The notes beneath the pieces were generated by a model, which did not search any database, was not told the DNA's origin, and worked only from the letters and a program-made list of their open reading frames with translations. Made by a program: the position numbers and the translations under genes. A stretch of DNA of 64,000 nt from Staphylococcus sp. NRL 16/872 (GTDB taxonomy: Bacteria; Bacillota; Bacilli; Staphylococcales; Staphylococcaceae): assembly GCF_022815905.2 (NCBI RefSeq), contig NZ_CP119327.1:1612001-1676000 (forward strand), given 5' to 3'. Below, in pieces: positions 20,675 to 29,723 of this stretch. Positions within the stretch are counted from its first letter, which is position 1; the number at the start of each line of letters is the position of its first letter.

Positions 20675-21236
20675 TTGCTTCATCCTCGCTTATATAAAAC
20701 ATTTTAAACGTGCCTTGAAACACTAAAGTATCTTTAACATAAGAGTTAACTTTTATAAAATAATGATGCGTTGTTTGGTCAGTCACATGTGCTTCTGCTC
20801 TTACAGTATCATGTAACTTCACTTTTTCAATAAATTTAATCGAACTTTCCTGTGTCAGAACTGTCGATTTATGTATCAATGCTACACATAACGAATTCGC
20901 CTGCGCAAATAACACATGACCACGTGCAATTTGAGTCTTCGCAAATACCGATTCTTCTGTTACTTCAATAATCGATTGCGCTGATTCATTAGGCGCAACT
21001 TGAATCAAGTCACCTATCACTTCATTAGCCTCTAATGCACGAATCTGCTCATAATTTTGCTCAGCTACTAACTTAATACGCTTGCGCAACTCAGGAATAT
21101 TAAGATACGTGCGATCTAACCTAATCGTTTGAATACTCACACCAAACATTTCACACAGCGCACTATCCGTCATAAAGGGGTTCAAATCAATTGCCTTTTG
21201 AATGGCTTGACGACGTTCGTCTTTCTTCATTTTCAA
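20667..21236 (-). CDS. fapR: Transcription factor FapR (fatty-acid and phospholipid regulator)
   Basis: FapR represses fatty-acid and phospholipid genes and is released by malonyl-CoA. The 189-residue protein has an N-terminal helix-turn-helix ([19 protein letters not shown], residues 24-42). A hot-dog effector domain follows, including [14 protein letters not shown] near residue 122. The start is a TTG (MKMKKD), supported by a G-rich ribosome-binding site at good spacing and by the S. aureus N-terminus; an ATG two codons later is possible. A FapR operator overlaps its own promoter region. plsX overlaps its 3' end. Confidence 0.96.
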   Translation of the reverse strand: MKMKKDERRQAIQKAIDLNPFMTDSALCEMFGVSIQTIRLDRTYLNIPELRKRIKLVAEQNYEQIRALEANEVIGDLIQVAPNESAQSIIEVTEESVFAKTQIARGHVLFAQANSLCVALIHKSTVLTQESSIKFIEKVKLHDTVRAEAHVTDQTTHHYFIKVNSYVKDTLVFQGTFKMFYISEDEANG

Positions 21237-21263
21237 ATAAAGTCCCCCCCTCTACACACGAAT

Positions 21264-21280
21264 TTAGTACCAAGTCTTAA
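21264..21280. promoter_or_regulatory. FapR operator
   Basis: TTAGTACCAAGTCTTAA matches the established FapR 17-bp operator (TTAGTACC followed by a near-palindromic half) and lies just downstream of the fapR promoter, where it would block transcription start. This fits autoregulation of fapR-plsX-fabD-fabG. Confidence 0.85.
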
Positions 21281-21293
21281 ACATTCCTCACAT

Positions 21294-21323
21294 ATCATAA
21301 CACTTTCTATTTAAGAAGCTCAA
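21294..21323 (-). promoter_or_regulatory. fapR-plsX operon promoter
   Basis: The minus strand has a -35 TTGAGC (21318-21323) and a -10 TATGAT (21294-21299) with an 18-base spacer. The predicted start site is about ten bases before the FapR operator. Confidence 0.7.
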
Positions 21324-21396
21324 CAAATATCATCCTACCTTGTCCCCTTTTTCAGAAAAGGCAAAAACATATTATTAATCAAAGCTAAGAAAAGGA

Positions 21397-21482
21397 ACAC
21401 ATGAGCTAAAGCTCATGTGTAAATACCACTAACTTCTAAAGAAGAAGTGGTACTTTAGAGTGAAAGAGGCTTGTCTACAGTC
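21397..21482. repeat. Hairpins and repeat end (family R2, copy 2) between fapR and recG
   Basis: Two hairpins stand in series: a perfect 11-bp stem ACACATGAGCT/AGCTCATGTGT (21397-21420) and TACCACT/AGTGGTA with an imperfect inner stem (21424-21452). They are followed by AGAGTGAAAGAG-G-CTTGTCTACAGTC (21457-21482), the inverted copy of 9466-9490 with one extra base. They lie just past the recG stop and may act as a terminator, but no clear T-run follows. Confidence 0.6.
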
Positions 21483-21484
21483 AT

Positions 21485-23536
21485 TTAATCGAAGCTCATG
21501 TGTAGCAAATTCTCATCAATAAACGTACGCAAATGTTCATAAGCATCTGTGAAAAAGACACCTGATTGAATTAACTCAGCAGCTTCATCACGCGCTACTT
21601 CAAGCATGCGATAATCTTCCACTATATTGGCCACCATAAAGTCAGGTAAACCACTTTGTTTCACGCCAAAGAAATCACCAGGACCGCGCATTTCTAAATC
21701 ACGTTCACTTAACTCAAACCCATCTGTCGTTTGCGTCATAATTGTCATACGTTCAATTCCTGTTTCAGTCTTAGGCGATGCGATTAATACGCAGTAACTT
21801 TGATGTTCACTTCGACCTACACGTCCTCTTAATTGATGTAACGTTGATAAGCCGAAACGATCCGCATCATAAATCATCATGAATGTAGCATTTGGCACGT
21901 TAACCCCTACTTCTACAACCGTCGTAGAAACAAGAATATCTAGTTCATGTTCACTGAATCGTGTCATGACCTCATCTTTTTCATCTGCTGGCATTTTGCC
22001 GTGAAGTAGTCCTACACGGCCTTTGCCATAATGCGCTTGTAGTGATTCATAAAGGGCTACAACGTTTTGCACATCTTCAAGGTGTTCAGAACTTTCAATT
22101 AAAGGACAGATAACGTATGCTTGTCTGCCTTTTTGCAATTCAGAAGTCATTTGCGCTAACACTTGTTCATATTGTTCATGCTTCGCCCAATTGGTGATGA
22201 TGGGTTTACGTCCTTTAGGTAATTGCTTAATTGAAGACACGTCCATTTCACCGAATACTGAAATAGCTAAAGTTCTCGGAATTGGTGTTGCCGTCATGAA
22301 TAAGACATTAGTCATAGCGCCTTTTTCCCTTAACATCTGACGTTGATTTACTCCGAAGCGATGTTGTTCATCGGTGATTACTAATCCCACATTATTGAAA
22401 ATAACATCATCTTGAATCAACGCATGTGTTCCAATCAAACAATCTATCGTACCATTTTCCAATTGTTCTATTAAGGCACGACGTTTTTTTCCTTTTACAG
22501 AACCCGTTAATAAAGCGACATTCATATAGTCTCCAAACAGTTCCGTTAAACTATTGGCATGTTGTTCTGCTAAAATTTCGGTAGGTACCATAAGCGCAGA
22601 TTGGTAACCAGCCGTTTTCAATGCATACATACAAATTGCTGCGACGACGGTTTTACCTGAACCTACATCCCCTTGTAATAGACGATGCATTCTTATCGGC
22701 GCTTTTAAGTCTCTAAATATTTCATTGACACTTGTTTTTTGAGCATCAGTTAATTCAAATGGTAATGTATCAATAAATGCTTTTACTTTTTTGATATCGT
22801 AATTAACTTCAATTGCTTCATCAGACGTCTTCTCTATTCGATTAAGCCATTGCATTCTTAACTCAAACATAAATAATTCTGTGAACGCATATGTTCTACG
22901 TGCGCGCATTAACTCGGTTCTATCTTTCGGCTGATGCATTGTTTTAATCGTATAATCTAACCTTTCTAATTTATATTTATTTCTTAAATCATCCGTTAAC
23001 CATTCATGAATAGTTACATCATTTAATGTTTGATGAATCATATCGCGCATTTGCTTTTGCTTAATGCCTTCTTTAATTCGGTACACTGGCTCTAGCTTCA
23101 CTTCTTCAGTATCTTGCGCTTGGGCATCAAAGAACATACGATTACCATTAATCTCTTGTTTCGCTCGATTCCATTTCCCTTTGACTGTTACTGTGCCATG
23201 TAGTTCAATTTTCTTTTTTAAATATGGTTGATTGAAGAAGACGCATTTCACTGCAATATTATCTACCATAAGATGTACCGTTAACTTCGATTTATTTCTC
23301 CCGAAAAATGCCACGGTTGGTACTGAGTAAACTTGACCCACTACCGTTACAGTAGATTGGTCTTCTGCCATATTTAAATCAACTATCGTATTATCATCGT
23401 ATCTTGTCGGCAAATATAGTATTAAATCTTCGACAGTATGAATGTTTAATTCATGCAATAATGCCATTCTTTTAGGTCCAAGTCCTTTAATATTTTGAAG
23501 CGGATATGGACTCTCTATTAAATTGACTTTAGACAT
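21485..23536 (-). CDS. recG: ATP-dependent DNA helicase RecG
   Basis: RecG remodels stalled forks and branch-migrates Holliday junctions. The 683-residue protein has the N-terminal helix-hairpin-helix [18 protein letters not shown], an OB wedge domain (about 55-150), and helicase motifs: [16 protein letters not shown] (I, near 288), ITDEQHRFG (II, near 387), [12 protein letters not shown] (III, near 415) and [15 protein letters not shown] (VI, near 570). The C-terminal [14 protein letters not shown] is typical of RecG. Length matches S. aureus RecG. Confidence 0.98.
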   Translation of the reverse strand: MSKVNLIESPYPLQNIKGLGPKRMALLHELNIHTVEDLILYLPTRYDDNTIVDLNMAEDQSTVTVVGQVYSVPTVAFFGRNKSKLTVHLMVDNIAVKCVFFNQPYLKKKIELHGTVTVKGKWNRAKQEINGNRMFFDAQAQDTEEVKLEPVYRIKEGIKQKQMRDMIHQTLNDVTIHEWLTDDLRNKYKLERLDYTIKTMHQPKDRTELMRARRTYAFTELFMFELRMQWLNRIEKTSDEAIEVNYDIKKVKAFIDTLPFELTDAQKTSVNEIFRDLKAPIRMHRLLQGDVGSGKTVVAAICMYALKTAGYQSALMVPTEILAEQHANSLTELFGDYMNVALLTGSVKGKKRRALIEQLENGTIDCLIGTHALIQDDVIFNNVGLVITDEQHRFGVNQRQMLREKGAMTNVLFMTATPIPRTLAISVFGEMDVSSIKQLPKGRKPIITNWAKHEQYEQVLAQMTSELQKGRQAYVICPLIESSEHLEDVQNVVALYESLQAHYGKGRVGLLHGKMPADEKDEVMTRFSEHELDILVSTTVVEVGVNVPNATFMMIYDADRFGLSTLHQLRGRVGRSEHQSYCVLIASPKTETGIERMTIMTQTTDGFELSERDLEMRGPGDFFGVKQSGLPDFMVANIVEDYRMLEVARDEAAELIQSGVFFTDAYEHLRTFIDENLLHMSFD

Positions 23537-23690
23537 CGTTTTCTCACCTAATATTTATAATCTTATCTCTATTTTAACATGGTTTAACCGTATTAATGAT
23601 AGTTAACGCTTTTTGAAAATGAGTAATAATAAGGAGAGAGGAAATTAGATATTTATTATCTTTAATTTACATAATTAAATTATAGTCATA

Positions 23691-23724
23691 AAAAAAGAAA
23701 ACCTGCTTTCTAAGACAGGTTTTC
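23691..23724 (-). terminator. Terminator after the nuclease gene
   Basis: A nine-bp stem GAAAACCTG/CAGGTTTTC is followed by seven T residues on the minus strand. It isolates the nuclease gene from recG. Confidence 0.88.
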
Positions 23725-23739
23725 TCAATTACTATTTAA

Positions 23740-24495
23740 TTATCTACTTACTTCACATGCCCATCCATCTTTATCTCTATCTAATGTTGGACGATAAGCT
23801 GGATGGTTTTTACTTACACCATTTGGATATGTTTGTCTCATAGCTGTACAATTTTTAAAATATTGTGGTGCAGTAGTTTTTGTAGTTTTAGGTACTGAAG
23901 TGCTAGGTTTTGTAGTTTTAGGTACTGCACTAGTCTTAGTTGTCGATTTAGTAGTTGATTTAGTTGATTGTGTACTCCAAATGTTTAACTTTTCGGCCTG
24001 TGCTCTAGATTGACTTGCATATAACGTTTGTACATAAGTATTATTTGGTGGGTAAACATAAGCTACTCTAGCTAAACCTTGTCTTACAATAGCATTATTT
24101 ACCATTTGACCATCTGCATATACATAAGCTAAGTAACGACCATATTTATCAGTGCGTTGTCCCTTATCAAACTGTACTTGGATATTTCGTGCGTTCGCCA
24201 TCATACGAGTAGTAAACTTACTTGCTTCTGGACCATACTTCTGAACAGGTTTACGTGGATCTTTCGTTTCAGGTGAATCAATTAGCAATAATCTGAACGT
24301 TGCTTTTTTACCTTTATATAATAATTGAACAGTATCCCCATCAACGCCTCTAACAAATTTTGCTGGTTCTTTTTTTAGTGACGTTTGCGCGTTTGCAATA
24401 TGAGCATCATATGTATAACTAGTTCCTAATGTTAATGCTATTACGCTAATTAAAGTGATAATGAATGTTTTAATAACTAAACTTGAATTTCTCAT
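23740..24495 (-). CDS. Secreted thermonuclease with C-terminal Excalibur domain
   Basis: This 251-residue exported nuclease has a signal-peptide or anchor helix at residues 7-27 ([18 protein letters not shown]). The staphylococcal nuclease (SNase) domain spans about 42-165. All catalytic residues of S. aureus nuclease are present: the Asp in VDGDT, Arg in FRLLL, Asp and Glu in LIDSPET, and Arg in [10 protein letters not shown] Thr/Lys/Pro repeat linker (about 172-212) leads to a C-terminal Excalibur-type domain with the Ca-binding pattern [11 protein letters not shown] start at MRNSSLV, with AGGAGG seven bases upstream. It has its own terminator and sits between recG and fakA, an unusual place, suggesting insertion as a single unit. 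It probably degrades extracellular DNA and RNA. Confidence 0.93.
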   Translation of the reverse strand: MRNSSLVIKTFIITLISVIALTLGTSYTYDAHIANAQTSLKKEPAKFVRGVDGDTVQLLYKGKKATFRLLLIDSPETKDPRKPVQKYGPEASKFTTRMMANARNIQVQFDKGQRTDKYGRYLAYVYADGQMVNNAIVRQGLARVAYVYPPNNTYVQTLYASQSRAQAEKLNIWSTQSTKSTTKSTTKTSAVPKTTKPSTSVPKTTKTTAPQYFKNCTAMRQTYPNGVSKNHPAYRPTLDRDKDGWACEVSR

Positions 24496-24637
24496 CTCTA
24501 TCCTCCTAAGTTTCATCAAATATATTTTATACTAATTTTAGAAAATATAAATATAAATTTTTGTAAATTTTTCTAGTATTTAAATTTTACATATTATTGA
24601 AACTTAAAAAGCGTAGGTCTGCTTAATTTTCAAAAAA

Positions 24638-24675
24638 TAAAAAAGATGGTAGAGCAAATTTACTCTTACCATCTA
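24638..24675 (-). terminator. Terminator after fakA
   Basis: AGATGGTA pairs with TACCATCT (with an extra AGAG/CTC inner stem), followed by TTTTT on the minus strand. Confidence 0.88.
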
Positions 24676-24688
24676 AAACTTTTAAAAT

Positions 24689-26347
24689 CTATTCAACTGA
24701 GAATAAATATTGATAAATAGGTTGGCCACCATCATGTTCTTCCACTTCAACATCTGGATATTCTGCTTCAACCCATTCTATTAATTGGCTTGTCATGTCT
24801 TCACTAGCTTCTTCACCAGCAATAACAGTTAAAATTTCGCTATCTTCATTTAATAATTCAGATAGTAGGCCTTTAATAGTTGCAAATTCATCAGCATTAC
24901 TAGTAACAATCTTACTTTCTGCTAAGCCCATGAATTCATCTTTTTTAATTTCTACGCCGTCAATTTTAGTATCTCTCACTGCAAATGTGATTGATCCAGA
25001 TTTAACTGTTTCAAGCGAAGTAGTCATGTGAGACTGGTTCTCTTCCAATGTAGATGATGGATCATATTGGAAGAGTGCCGCAATACCTTGAGGGATAGAT
25101 GTTGTCGGAATAACAATAGTATCTGCTTTAACTAGTTCGGCTGCTTGATCACTCGACATTCTAATATTCTTATTGTTAGGAAGAATAATCGCACGTTGGC
25201 ATTGTGATTGTTCAATGACTTTAACAATATCTTCAGTAGACGGGTTCATTGTTTGTCCACCACTGATAATATGTGTTGCACCCATTGAAGTAAATAATTC
25301 TGAAATACCTTCACCCATAGAAATCGCAATAATAGCTGTTTCTACTGTTTTTGGTGTTTCATCTTTTTCAGTATGTTGATTTTGTTGTTCTTTACGAATA
25401 ACTTCACGATGTTGTTCACGCATATTTTCAACTTTTAACTTAATTAATTCACCATATTGTTGACCATAGTTAAACACTTCACCTGGTGTTTCAGTATGAA
25501 CATGAACTTTGACAATTTCTTCATCATTAATAACGAGTAGAGAATCACCAAAATGACTCATGTCATTTCTAAATTCTTGTTCGACAAATTCTTTTTTATC
25601 TTTTCCAAAACGAACCATCATTTCAGTGCAATAGCCATATTTAATATCTTCAGTATTGATAACGCCATGAAAATCATGTTCTTCATGCACTAAGTCATCT
25701 GTATCTAATTTAGGTTTCTTAGCTTCAATTGTTTCACCTTGGAGACCTTTTAAGAAGCCTTCATATACACATAATAAGCCTTTACCGCCGCTATCAACGA
25801 CACCTACTTCTTTTAACACAGCTAATAAGTTTGGTGTATTATTTAAAGATTTTTCAGCTTCTACAATTGTGTATTCCATAACTTCAACGCAGTCATCTGT
25901 TTCTTCAGCTTTATTGATAGCTGCTTTCGCTGCATCTTTAGCAACTGTAAGAATTGTTCCTTCAACAGGTTTCATTACTGCTTTATAGGCAGTATCTACC
26001 CCAGCTTGGAAACTACTCGCTAATTGTTGCGCATTAATATGTTGTTCTTGTTCGATATTTTTACAAAAACCTCTAAATAACTGTGATAAAATCACGCCGG
26101 AATTACCACGTGCGCCCATTAATAGTCCTTTAGAGAATGTTTTACCTAATTCACCAATACTATTTGATAAATTATTCTCAACTTCTTCACGCCCTGAAGT
26201 GATGGTTAAGTTCATGTTTGTTCCTGTATCGCCATCTGGAACAGGATAAACATTTAGGGAATCCACTAAATCTGCGTTATTAGATAAATTTTGTGCCCCT
26301 TGTATAATCATATCGGCAAATAATTTACCGTTAATTGTGCTAATCAT
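24689..26347 (-). CDS. fakA: Fatty acid kinase catalytic subunit FakA
   Basis: FakA (formerly a DAK2/YloV protein) phosphorylates fatty acids bound to FakB, feeding exogenous fatty acids into PlsX/PlsY; in S. aureus it also affects virulence regulation. The 552-residue protein has the N-terminal DhaL-like kinase domain with [17 protein letters not shown] (near 28-45) and [15 protein letters not shown] (near 75-90). A long middle region and a C-terminal DegV-like EDD domain (about 330-550) follow. It forms an operon with the upstream Asp23-type gene, 14 bases away. Confidence 0.96.
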   Translation of the reverse strand: MISTINGKLFADMIIQGAQNLSNNADLVDSLNVYPVPDGDTGTNMNLTITSGREEVENNLSNSIGELGKTFSKGLLMGARGNSGVILSQLFRGFCKNIEQEQHINAQQLASSFQAGVDTAYKAVMKPVEGTILTVAKDAAKAAINKAEETDDCVEVMEYTIVEAEKSLNNTPNLLAVLKEVGVVDSGGKGLLCVYEGFLKGLQGETIEAKKPKLDTDDLVHEEHDFHGVINTEDIKYGYCTEMMVRFGKDKKEFVEQEFRNDMSHFGDSLLVINDEEIVKVHVHTETPGEVFNYGQQYGELIKLKVENMREQHREVIRKEQQNQHTEKDETPKTVETAIIAISMGEGISELFTSMGATHIISGGQTMNPSTEDIVKVIEQSQCQRAIILPNNKNIRMSSDQAAELVKADTIVIPTTSIPQGIAALFQYDPSSTLEENQSHMTTSLETVKSGSITFAVRDTKIDGVEIKKDEFMGLAESKIVTSNADEFATIKGLLSELLNEDSEILTVIAGEEASEDMTSQLIEWVEAEYPDVEVEEHDGGQPIYQYLFSVE

Positions 26348-26361
26348 CGTGCTTAATCCTC

Positions 26362-26736
26362 CTATACCTTCTTGCCCTTGTTATTAAGTCGTACGCCTTG
26401 TACAAAAATATTAATTGAATTTACTTTGAGATTTAATGAGTGTTCTAATGTGTATTTTACGGATGATTGAACGTTATTCGCTACTTCAGATATTTTCACA
26501 CCATAACTCACGATAATATACATATCGATGTCAATCACGCCATTATTTTCCTTAACAATAATGCCTTTAGCATAATTTTCATGGCCTAATATTTCAGCAA
26601 TGCCATCTCTCACTTGTTGTCTAGATGCCATACCTACTATTCCGTAACTTTCAACTGCTTTACTACCCACTACTGATGCGATTACTTCATTTGAAATATC
26701 TATTTTGCCATAGTCATTTGAGATTTCTATTGTCAT
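26362..26736 (-). CDS. Asp23/Gls24 family protein (YloU)
   Basis: This is a 124-residue Asp23-family (DUF322) protein, paired with fakA in most Firmicutes. The family motif [19 protein letters not shown] near residues 33-51 and [27 protein letters not shown] strands near 70-95 are clear. The C-terminal helix region [28 protein letters not shown] is also typical. The cellular role of YloU is not settled; membrane-associated Asp23 relatives act in envelope stress. It is transcribed divergently from rpmB. Confidence 0.92.
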   Translation of the reverse strand: MTIEISNDYGKIDISNEVIASVVGSKAVESYGIVGMASRQQVRDGIAEILGHENYAKGIIVKENNGVIDIDMYIIVSYGVKISEVANNVQSSVKYTLEHSLNLKVNSINIFVQGVRLNNKGKKV

Positions 26737-26794
26737 CTTCCTATTCCTCCTGAATTATGGTTAAAATGACGTTAATTTTAAAGAAACTACACTC

Positions 26795-26849
26795 AGATTA
26801 TAGACTAATTCTTTCAGTCATTTACAGTATGTACATGCGTCTACAATCT
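26795..26849. repeat. Diverged intergenic palindrome (family R2, copy 3)
   Basis: AGATTATAGAC and GTCTACAATCT form an 11-bp inverted repeat with one mismatch, 55 bp from end to end. The left part (AGATTATAGACTAATTCTTTC) aligns with the left end of the 9465 repeat. It lies in the 339-bp rpmB divergent region, which otherwise holds only promoter-like AT-rich DNA. Confidence 0.5.
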
Positions 26850-26995
26850 ACACTTTATTTATACATTGAATATCACTTTTACTTCATAATCAAATAATTG
26901 AATTACTTTAAGATGTGTTACATAACTCCTCAGCTTACAATTATACCATAATTTAAAGATTTCAAAACATTTAAGTTAAAATACATTTTATTTTA

Positions 26996-27024
26996 TTGCT
27001 TTAATATTTAATCTGTGGTATCTT
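26996..27024 (+). promoter_or_regulatory. rpmB promoter
   Basis: A -35 TTGCTT (26996-27001), a 17-base spacer and a -10 TATCTT (27019-27024) lie about 55 bases before the rpmB ATG. Confidence 0.55.
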
Positions 27025-27078
27025 AGTAAAGTATATAAGTAGTCAAGTGTATTTATATTTATTAAAGGAGGTACTTTG

Positions 27079-27267
27079 ATGGGTAAACAATGTTTCGTAA
27101 CAGGTCGTAAAGCATCGACTGGTAACAATCGTTCACACGCTTTAAATGCGAACAAACGTAGATTTAATGCTAACCTTCAAAAAGTTAGAATTTTAGTTGA
27201 CGGAAAACCTAAAAAAGTTTGGGTTTCTGCGCGTGCTTTAAAATCTGGTAAAGTTACTAGAGTTTAA
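27079..27267 (+). CDS. rpmB: 50S ribosomal protein L28
   Basis: L28 is a small protein of the large subunit. The product (62 residues from [20 protein letters not shown]) is diagnostic of the family, including the C-terminal [15 protein letters not shown] start at the second of two adjacent ATG/ATG-like codons, because the family begins MGK and AAAGGAGG lies at proper distance. It is a monocistronic plus-strand gene with its own promoter and a strong terminator. Confidence 0.95.
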   Translation: MGKQCFVTGRKASTGNNRSHALNANKRRFNANLQKVRILVDGKPKKVWVSARALKSGKVTRV

Positions 27268-27281
27268 TAAATATAATGCAC

Positions 27282-27316
27282 AAAAAATGCCTTCATATGT
27301 GGTGAAGGCATTTTTT
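27282..27316. terminator. Bidirectional terminator between rpmB and thiN
   Basis: A 14-bp stem AAAAAATGCCTTCA/TGAAGGCATTTTTT with a seven-base loop can terminate both converging genes. Confidence 0.92.
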
Positions 27317-27348
27317 ATGTCTAAATTTTATTGTGATGAATGTTAGTG

Positions 27349-27987
27349 TTATAAATCTTTACTTCTCATTTGTAGTACTTGGCCATTTTCGATATTGATA
27401 TGCGCAATTGGGTCTTTGACTTCATTAGAAATGGTTAATGTAGAACCAATTTCTAAATGTTGATGCTGAAGATTATATTTAAACCCTTTTAACGTCAAAG
27501 TTACTTCTCCGTTTACTGGAATAAAAGATACGTATTTATAAGCCGCAGACTTTTCAATCTTATGTATACCAAGATTTAATAATTGAATCTCATTTTGTCG
27601 ATCAACTACGATTATTTTTATTTGTTTTTCAGAATAAATGGGTTTCAACAAAATTTGAAGCATCCCCATAAAGTGATCTAAACGTCCACCAGTTGCTCCA
27701 AAAATATAAATTTCATTATAGCCTCGTTGTACTGCTTCGTCGACACCAAGTGCTAAATCAGTATCATCTTTTTCTGCTTTAACCGGATGAATATCAAGCG
27801 TTTCTTTTAAACGTTTTCTTTCTTCATCAGTTACCGAATCGAAATCACCTACTGTGAATTTAGGGATAATTTGATGATTAGTAAGTATCAAAGTACCTCT
27901 ATCGATGCCACTCCAATCCACATCTTGCATATTATTAAATATATCCTGCGGTAAATGTCTATCTCCACAAAGTAAATTGATTCTCAT
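27349..27987 (-). CDS. thiN: Thiamine pyrophosphokinase
   Basis: ThiN converts thiamine directly to thiamine diphosphate. The 212-residue protein begins MRINLLCGDRHLPQDI and has the TPK substrate motif TVGDFDSVTDEE (near 46-57). KAEKDDTDLALGVDEA (near 75-90) and GATGGRLDHFMGML (near 98-111) are further TPK motifs. No THI-box riboswitch is visible upstream. It is the last gene of the run rsgA-rpe-thiN, five bases after rpe. Confidence 0.95.
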   Translation of the reverse strand: MRINLLCGDRHLPQDIFNNMQDVDWSGIDRGTLILTNHQIIPKFTVGDFDSVTDEERKRLKETLDIHPVKAEKDDTDLALGVDEAVQRGYNEIYIFGATGGRLDHFMGMLQILLKPIYSEKQIKIIVVDRQNEIQLLNLGIHKIEKSAAYKYVSFIPVNGEVTLTLKGFKYNLQHQHLEIGSTLTISNEVKDPIAHINIENGQVLQMRSKDL

Positions 27988-27992
27988 ATCAA

Positions 27993-28637
27993 TCAGCCTT
28001 TCAATTGTTGCGTAACTTTTTTATAATCATCTTGTTTAAAGAAATATGATCCAGTCACAAACATAGTAGCACCATTTTCTGCACATATTTGAATCGTTTC
28101 GTCATTAATGCCACCATCTACTTCAATGTCAAAATGCAATGCCGAAGATTCTCTTATGTCACGTAATAGTCTCACTTTAGTTGCACAAGCTTCTATAAAT
28201 GATTGTCCACCGAAGCCTGGATTTACCGTCATAATTAATACGTAATCAATCATTTCTAAAATAGGCATTAATACTTCCACTGGTGTGCCAGGATTAATCA
28301 CAACACCTGCTTTTTTACCAGTATTTTTAATCATTTGTAACGCACGATGAATATGAGGTGTTGCTTCTACATGAATTGAAATCATATCAGCACCATGCTC
28401 AGCAAAAGTTTCAATATATTGTTCAGGGTTCTCAATCATTAAATGGACATCAATTGGAAGATGAGTAACACTACGTACGGCGTCTAAAATAGGCAAGCCA
28501 ATAGAAATATTCGGCACAAACTGTCCATCCATTACATCAAAGTGCAAGCCATCTACTTGAGCTTCTTCTAATAAAGCAATTTCATTTTTTAAATTTAAAA
28601 AGTCTGCTGATAATAGCGAAGGATATATTCTTCTCAT
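27993..28637 (-). CDS. rpe: Ribulose-phosphate 3-epimerase
   Basis: Rpe interconverts ribulose-5-phosphate and xylulose-5-phosphate in the pentose phosphate pathway. The 214-residue TIM barrel has LHFDVMDGQFVPN (metal-binding His and catalytic Asp, near 32-44), VDVHLMIENP-like LPIDVHLMIENP (near 61), LIMTVNPGFGGQSFIE (near 134) and DGGINDE (near 174). It overlaps rsgA by one base and thiN follows closely, an order common in Firmicutes. Confidence 0.97.
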   Translation of the reverse strand: MRRIYPSLLSADFLNLKNEIALLEEAQVDGLHFDVMDGQFVPNISIGLPILDAVRSVTHLPIDVHLMIENPEQYIETFAEHGADMISIHVEATPHIHRALQMIKNTGKKAGVVINPGTPVEVLMPILEMIDYVLIMTVNPGFGGQSFIEACATKVRLLRDIRESSALHFDIEVDGGINDETIQICAENGATMFVTGSYFFKQDDYKKVTQQLKG

Positions 28638-29512
28638 TAATATCTAACCTTTCTATTAGAAATTTCATTGAATAATTGAAGATAATGGTCATAACGGAAT
28701 TGTGGTAAATGACCGTCATCTAATTGATGTTTTACATTACATTGAGGTTCTTTAATATGGTTACAATTTCTAAATTTACATTGCTCACCGTAGTTATCAA
28801 TATCGATGAAATAATGTTTCAAATCATCTTTTTCAATATGATCGAAATCTAAAGCACTAAACCCGGGAGTATCAGCTATGAAGCCATTCCCTCTTTCAAA
28901 CAATTCTACATGTCGTGTAGTGTGTTTACCACGGTTAAGCGATTTCGATATGTCATTCGTTTCAAGATTTAGTTCAGGATTAAATGTATTGATAAATGTT
29001 GATTTACCTACACCAGATTGCCCACTTAAAACTATTAACCCATTAGGCCATGAAGCAACGACATCGCTTTTATCAGAGTCCTTACCGACAAATTGGATAT
29101 TATACCCGATAGATTTATAATTAGTTAATAATGATTCAATATATTCAATTTGTGCTTTTGATGCTAAGTCTTTCTTTGTAACTAATATGCTTGGCGCTAA
29201 GTCATAAGAATGTGCAATGACTAAGAATCGATCTAATAACTGTGTTGAAAACTCAGGTTCTACTGCACTCATCACTATAATTAAGCCATCAATATTGCTT
29301 ACTGGCGGACGTTTTAAAGCGTTACGTCGATCATGTACATGATGAATATACCCTTCATCTATGTTTTGAATATCAAAATCTACAATATCACCCACAATAG
29401 GAGAAAACTTTTTCTTTCTAAATAGACCTCGTGGTTTAGTATTATATAATTTTCCTTCTACATCTACTTGATAAACGCCACTTACTAATTTAATAATACG
29501 TCCAGTCTCCAA
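28637..29512 (-). CDS. rsgA: Small ribosomal subunit biogenesis GTPase RsgA
   Basis: RsgA (YloQ) assists late 30S maturation. The 291-residue circularly permuted GTPase has an OB-fold N-domain (about 1-68), the G4-like TKKDL (near 114) ahead of [14 protein letters not shown] (G1, near 165) and DTPGFSALD (G3, near 211). The C-terminal zinc finger contains [14 protein letters not shown] (near 248). It follows prkC at a distance of 211 bases with a terminator between, so rsgA-rpe-thiN may be an independent unit. Confidence 0.97.
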   Translation of the reverse strand: METGRIIKLVSGVYQVDVEGKLYNTKPRGLFRKKKFSPIVGDIVDFDIQNIDEGYIHHVHDRRNALKRPPVSNIDGLIIVMSAVEPEFSTQLLDRFLVIAHSYDLAPSILVTKKDLASKAQIEYIESLLTNYKSIGYNIQFVGKDSDKSDVVASWPNGLIVLSGQSGVGKSTFINTFNPELNLETNDISKSLNRGKHTTRHVELFERGNGFIADTPGFSALDFDHIEKDDLKHYFIDIDNYGEQCKFRNCNHIKEPQCNVKHQLDDGHLPQFRYDHYLQLFNEISNRKVRY

Positions 29513-29645
29513 AATGACACCTCTTGTCTTATATTTATAATTACATATTATAGCAAAATGTGAATGAATATTCTAAGTTAGAGTTAAAAGGTGTTATTAA
29601 TACTATAGTTTACATAATTTATTTATAGTTGAATTTTAAAATTAT

Positions 29646-29694
29646 AAAAAAGCCTCAAAGTGATTACGACATACTTTCAAAATCACTTTGAGAC
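29646..29694 (-). terminator. Terminator after prkC
   Basis: GTCTCAAAGTGATT pairs with AATCACTTTGAGGC, followed by TTTTTT on the minus strand. It closes the fmt-rsmB-rlmN-stp-prkC run. Confidence 0.88.
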
Positions 29695-29723
29695 TGATAT
29701 TATCAATCTTTATTGAAACAATA

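Noticed and set aside
21397..21452. recG intrinsic terminator
   Set aside because: The hairpins are good, but no clear uridine tract follows on the minus strand, so I list them as repeat hairpins rather than a terminator.
27349..28200. THI-box riboswitch upstream of thiN
   Set aside because: The region upstream is rpe coding sequence with no THI-box signature.
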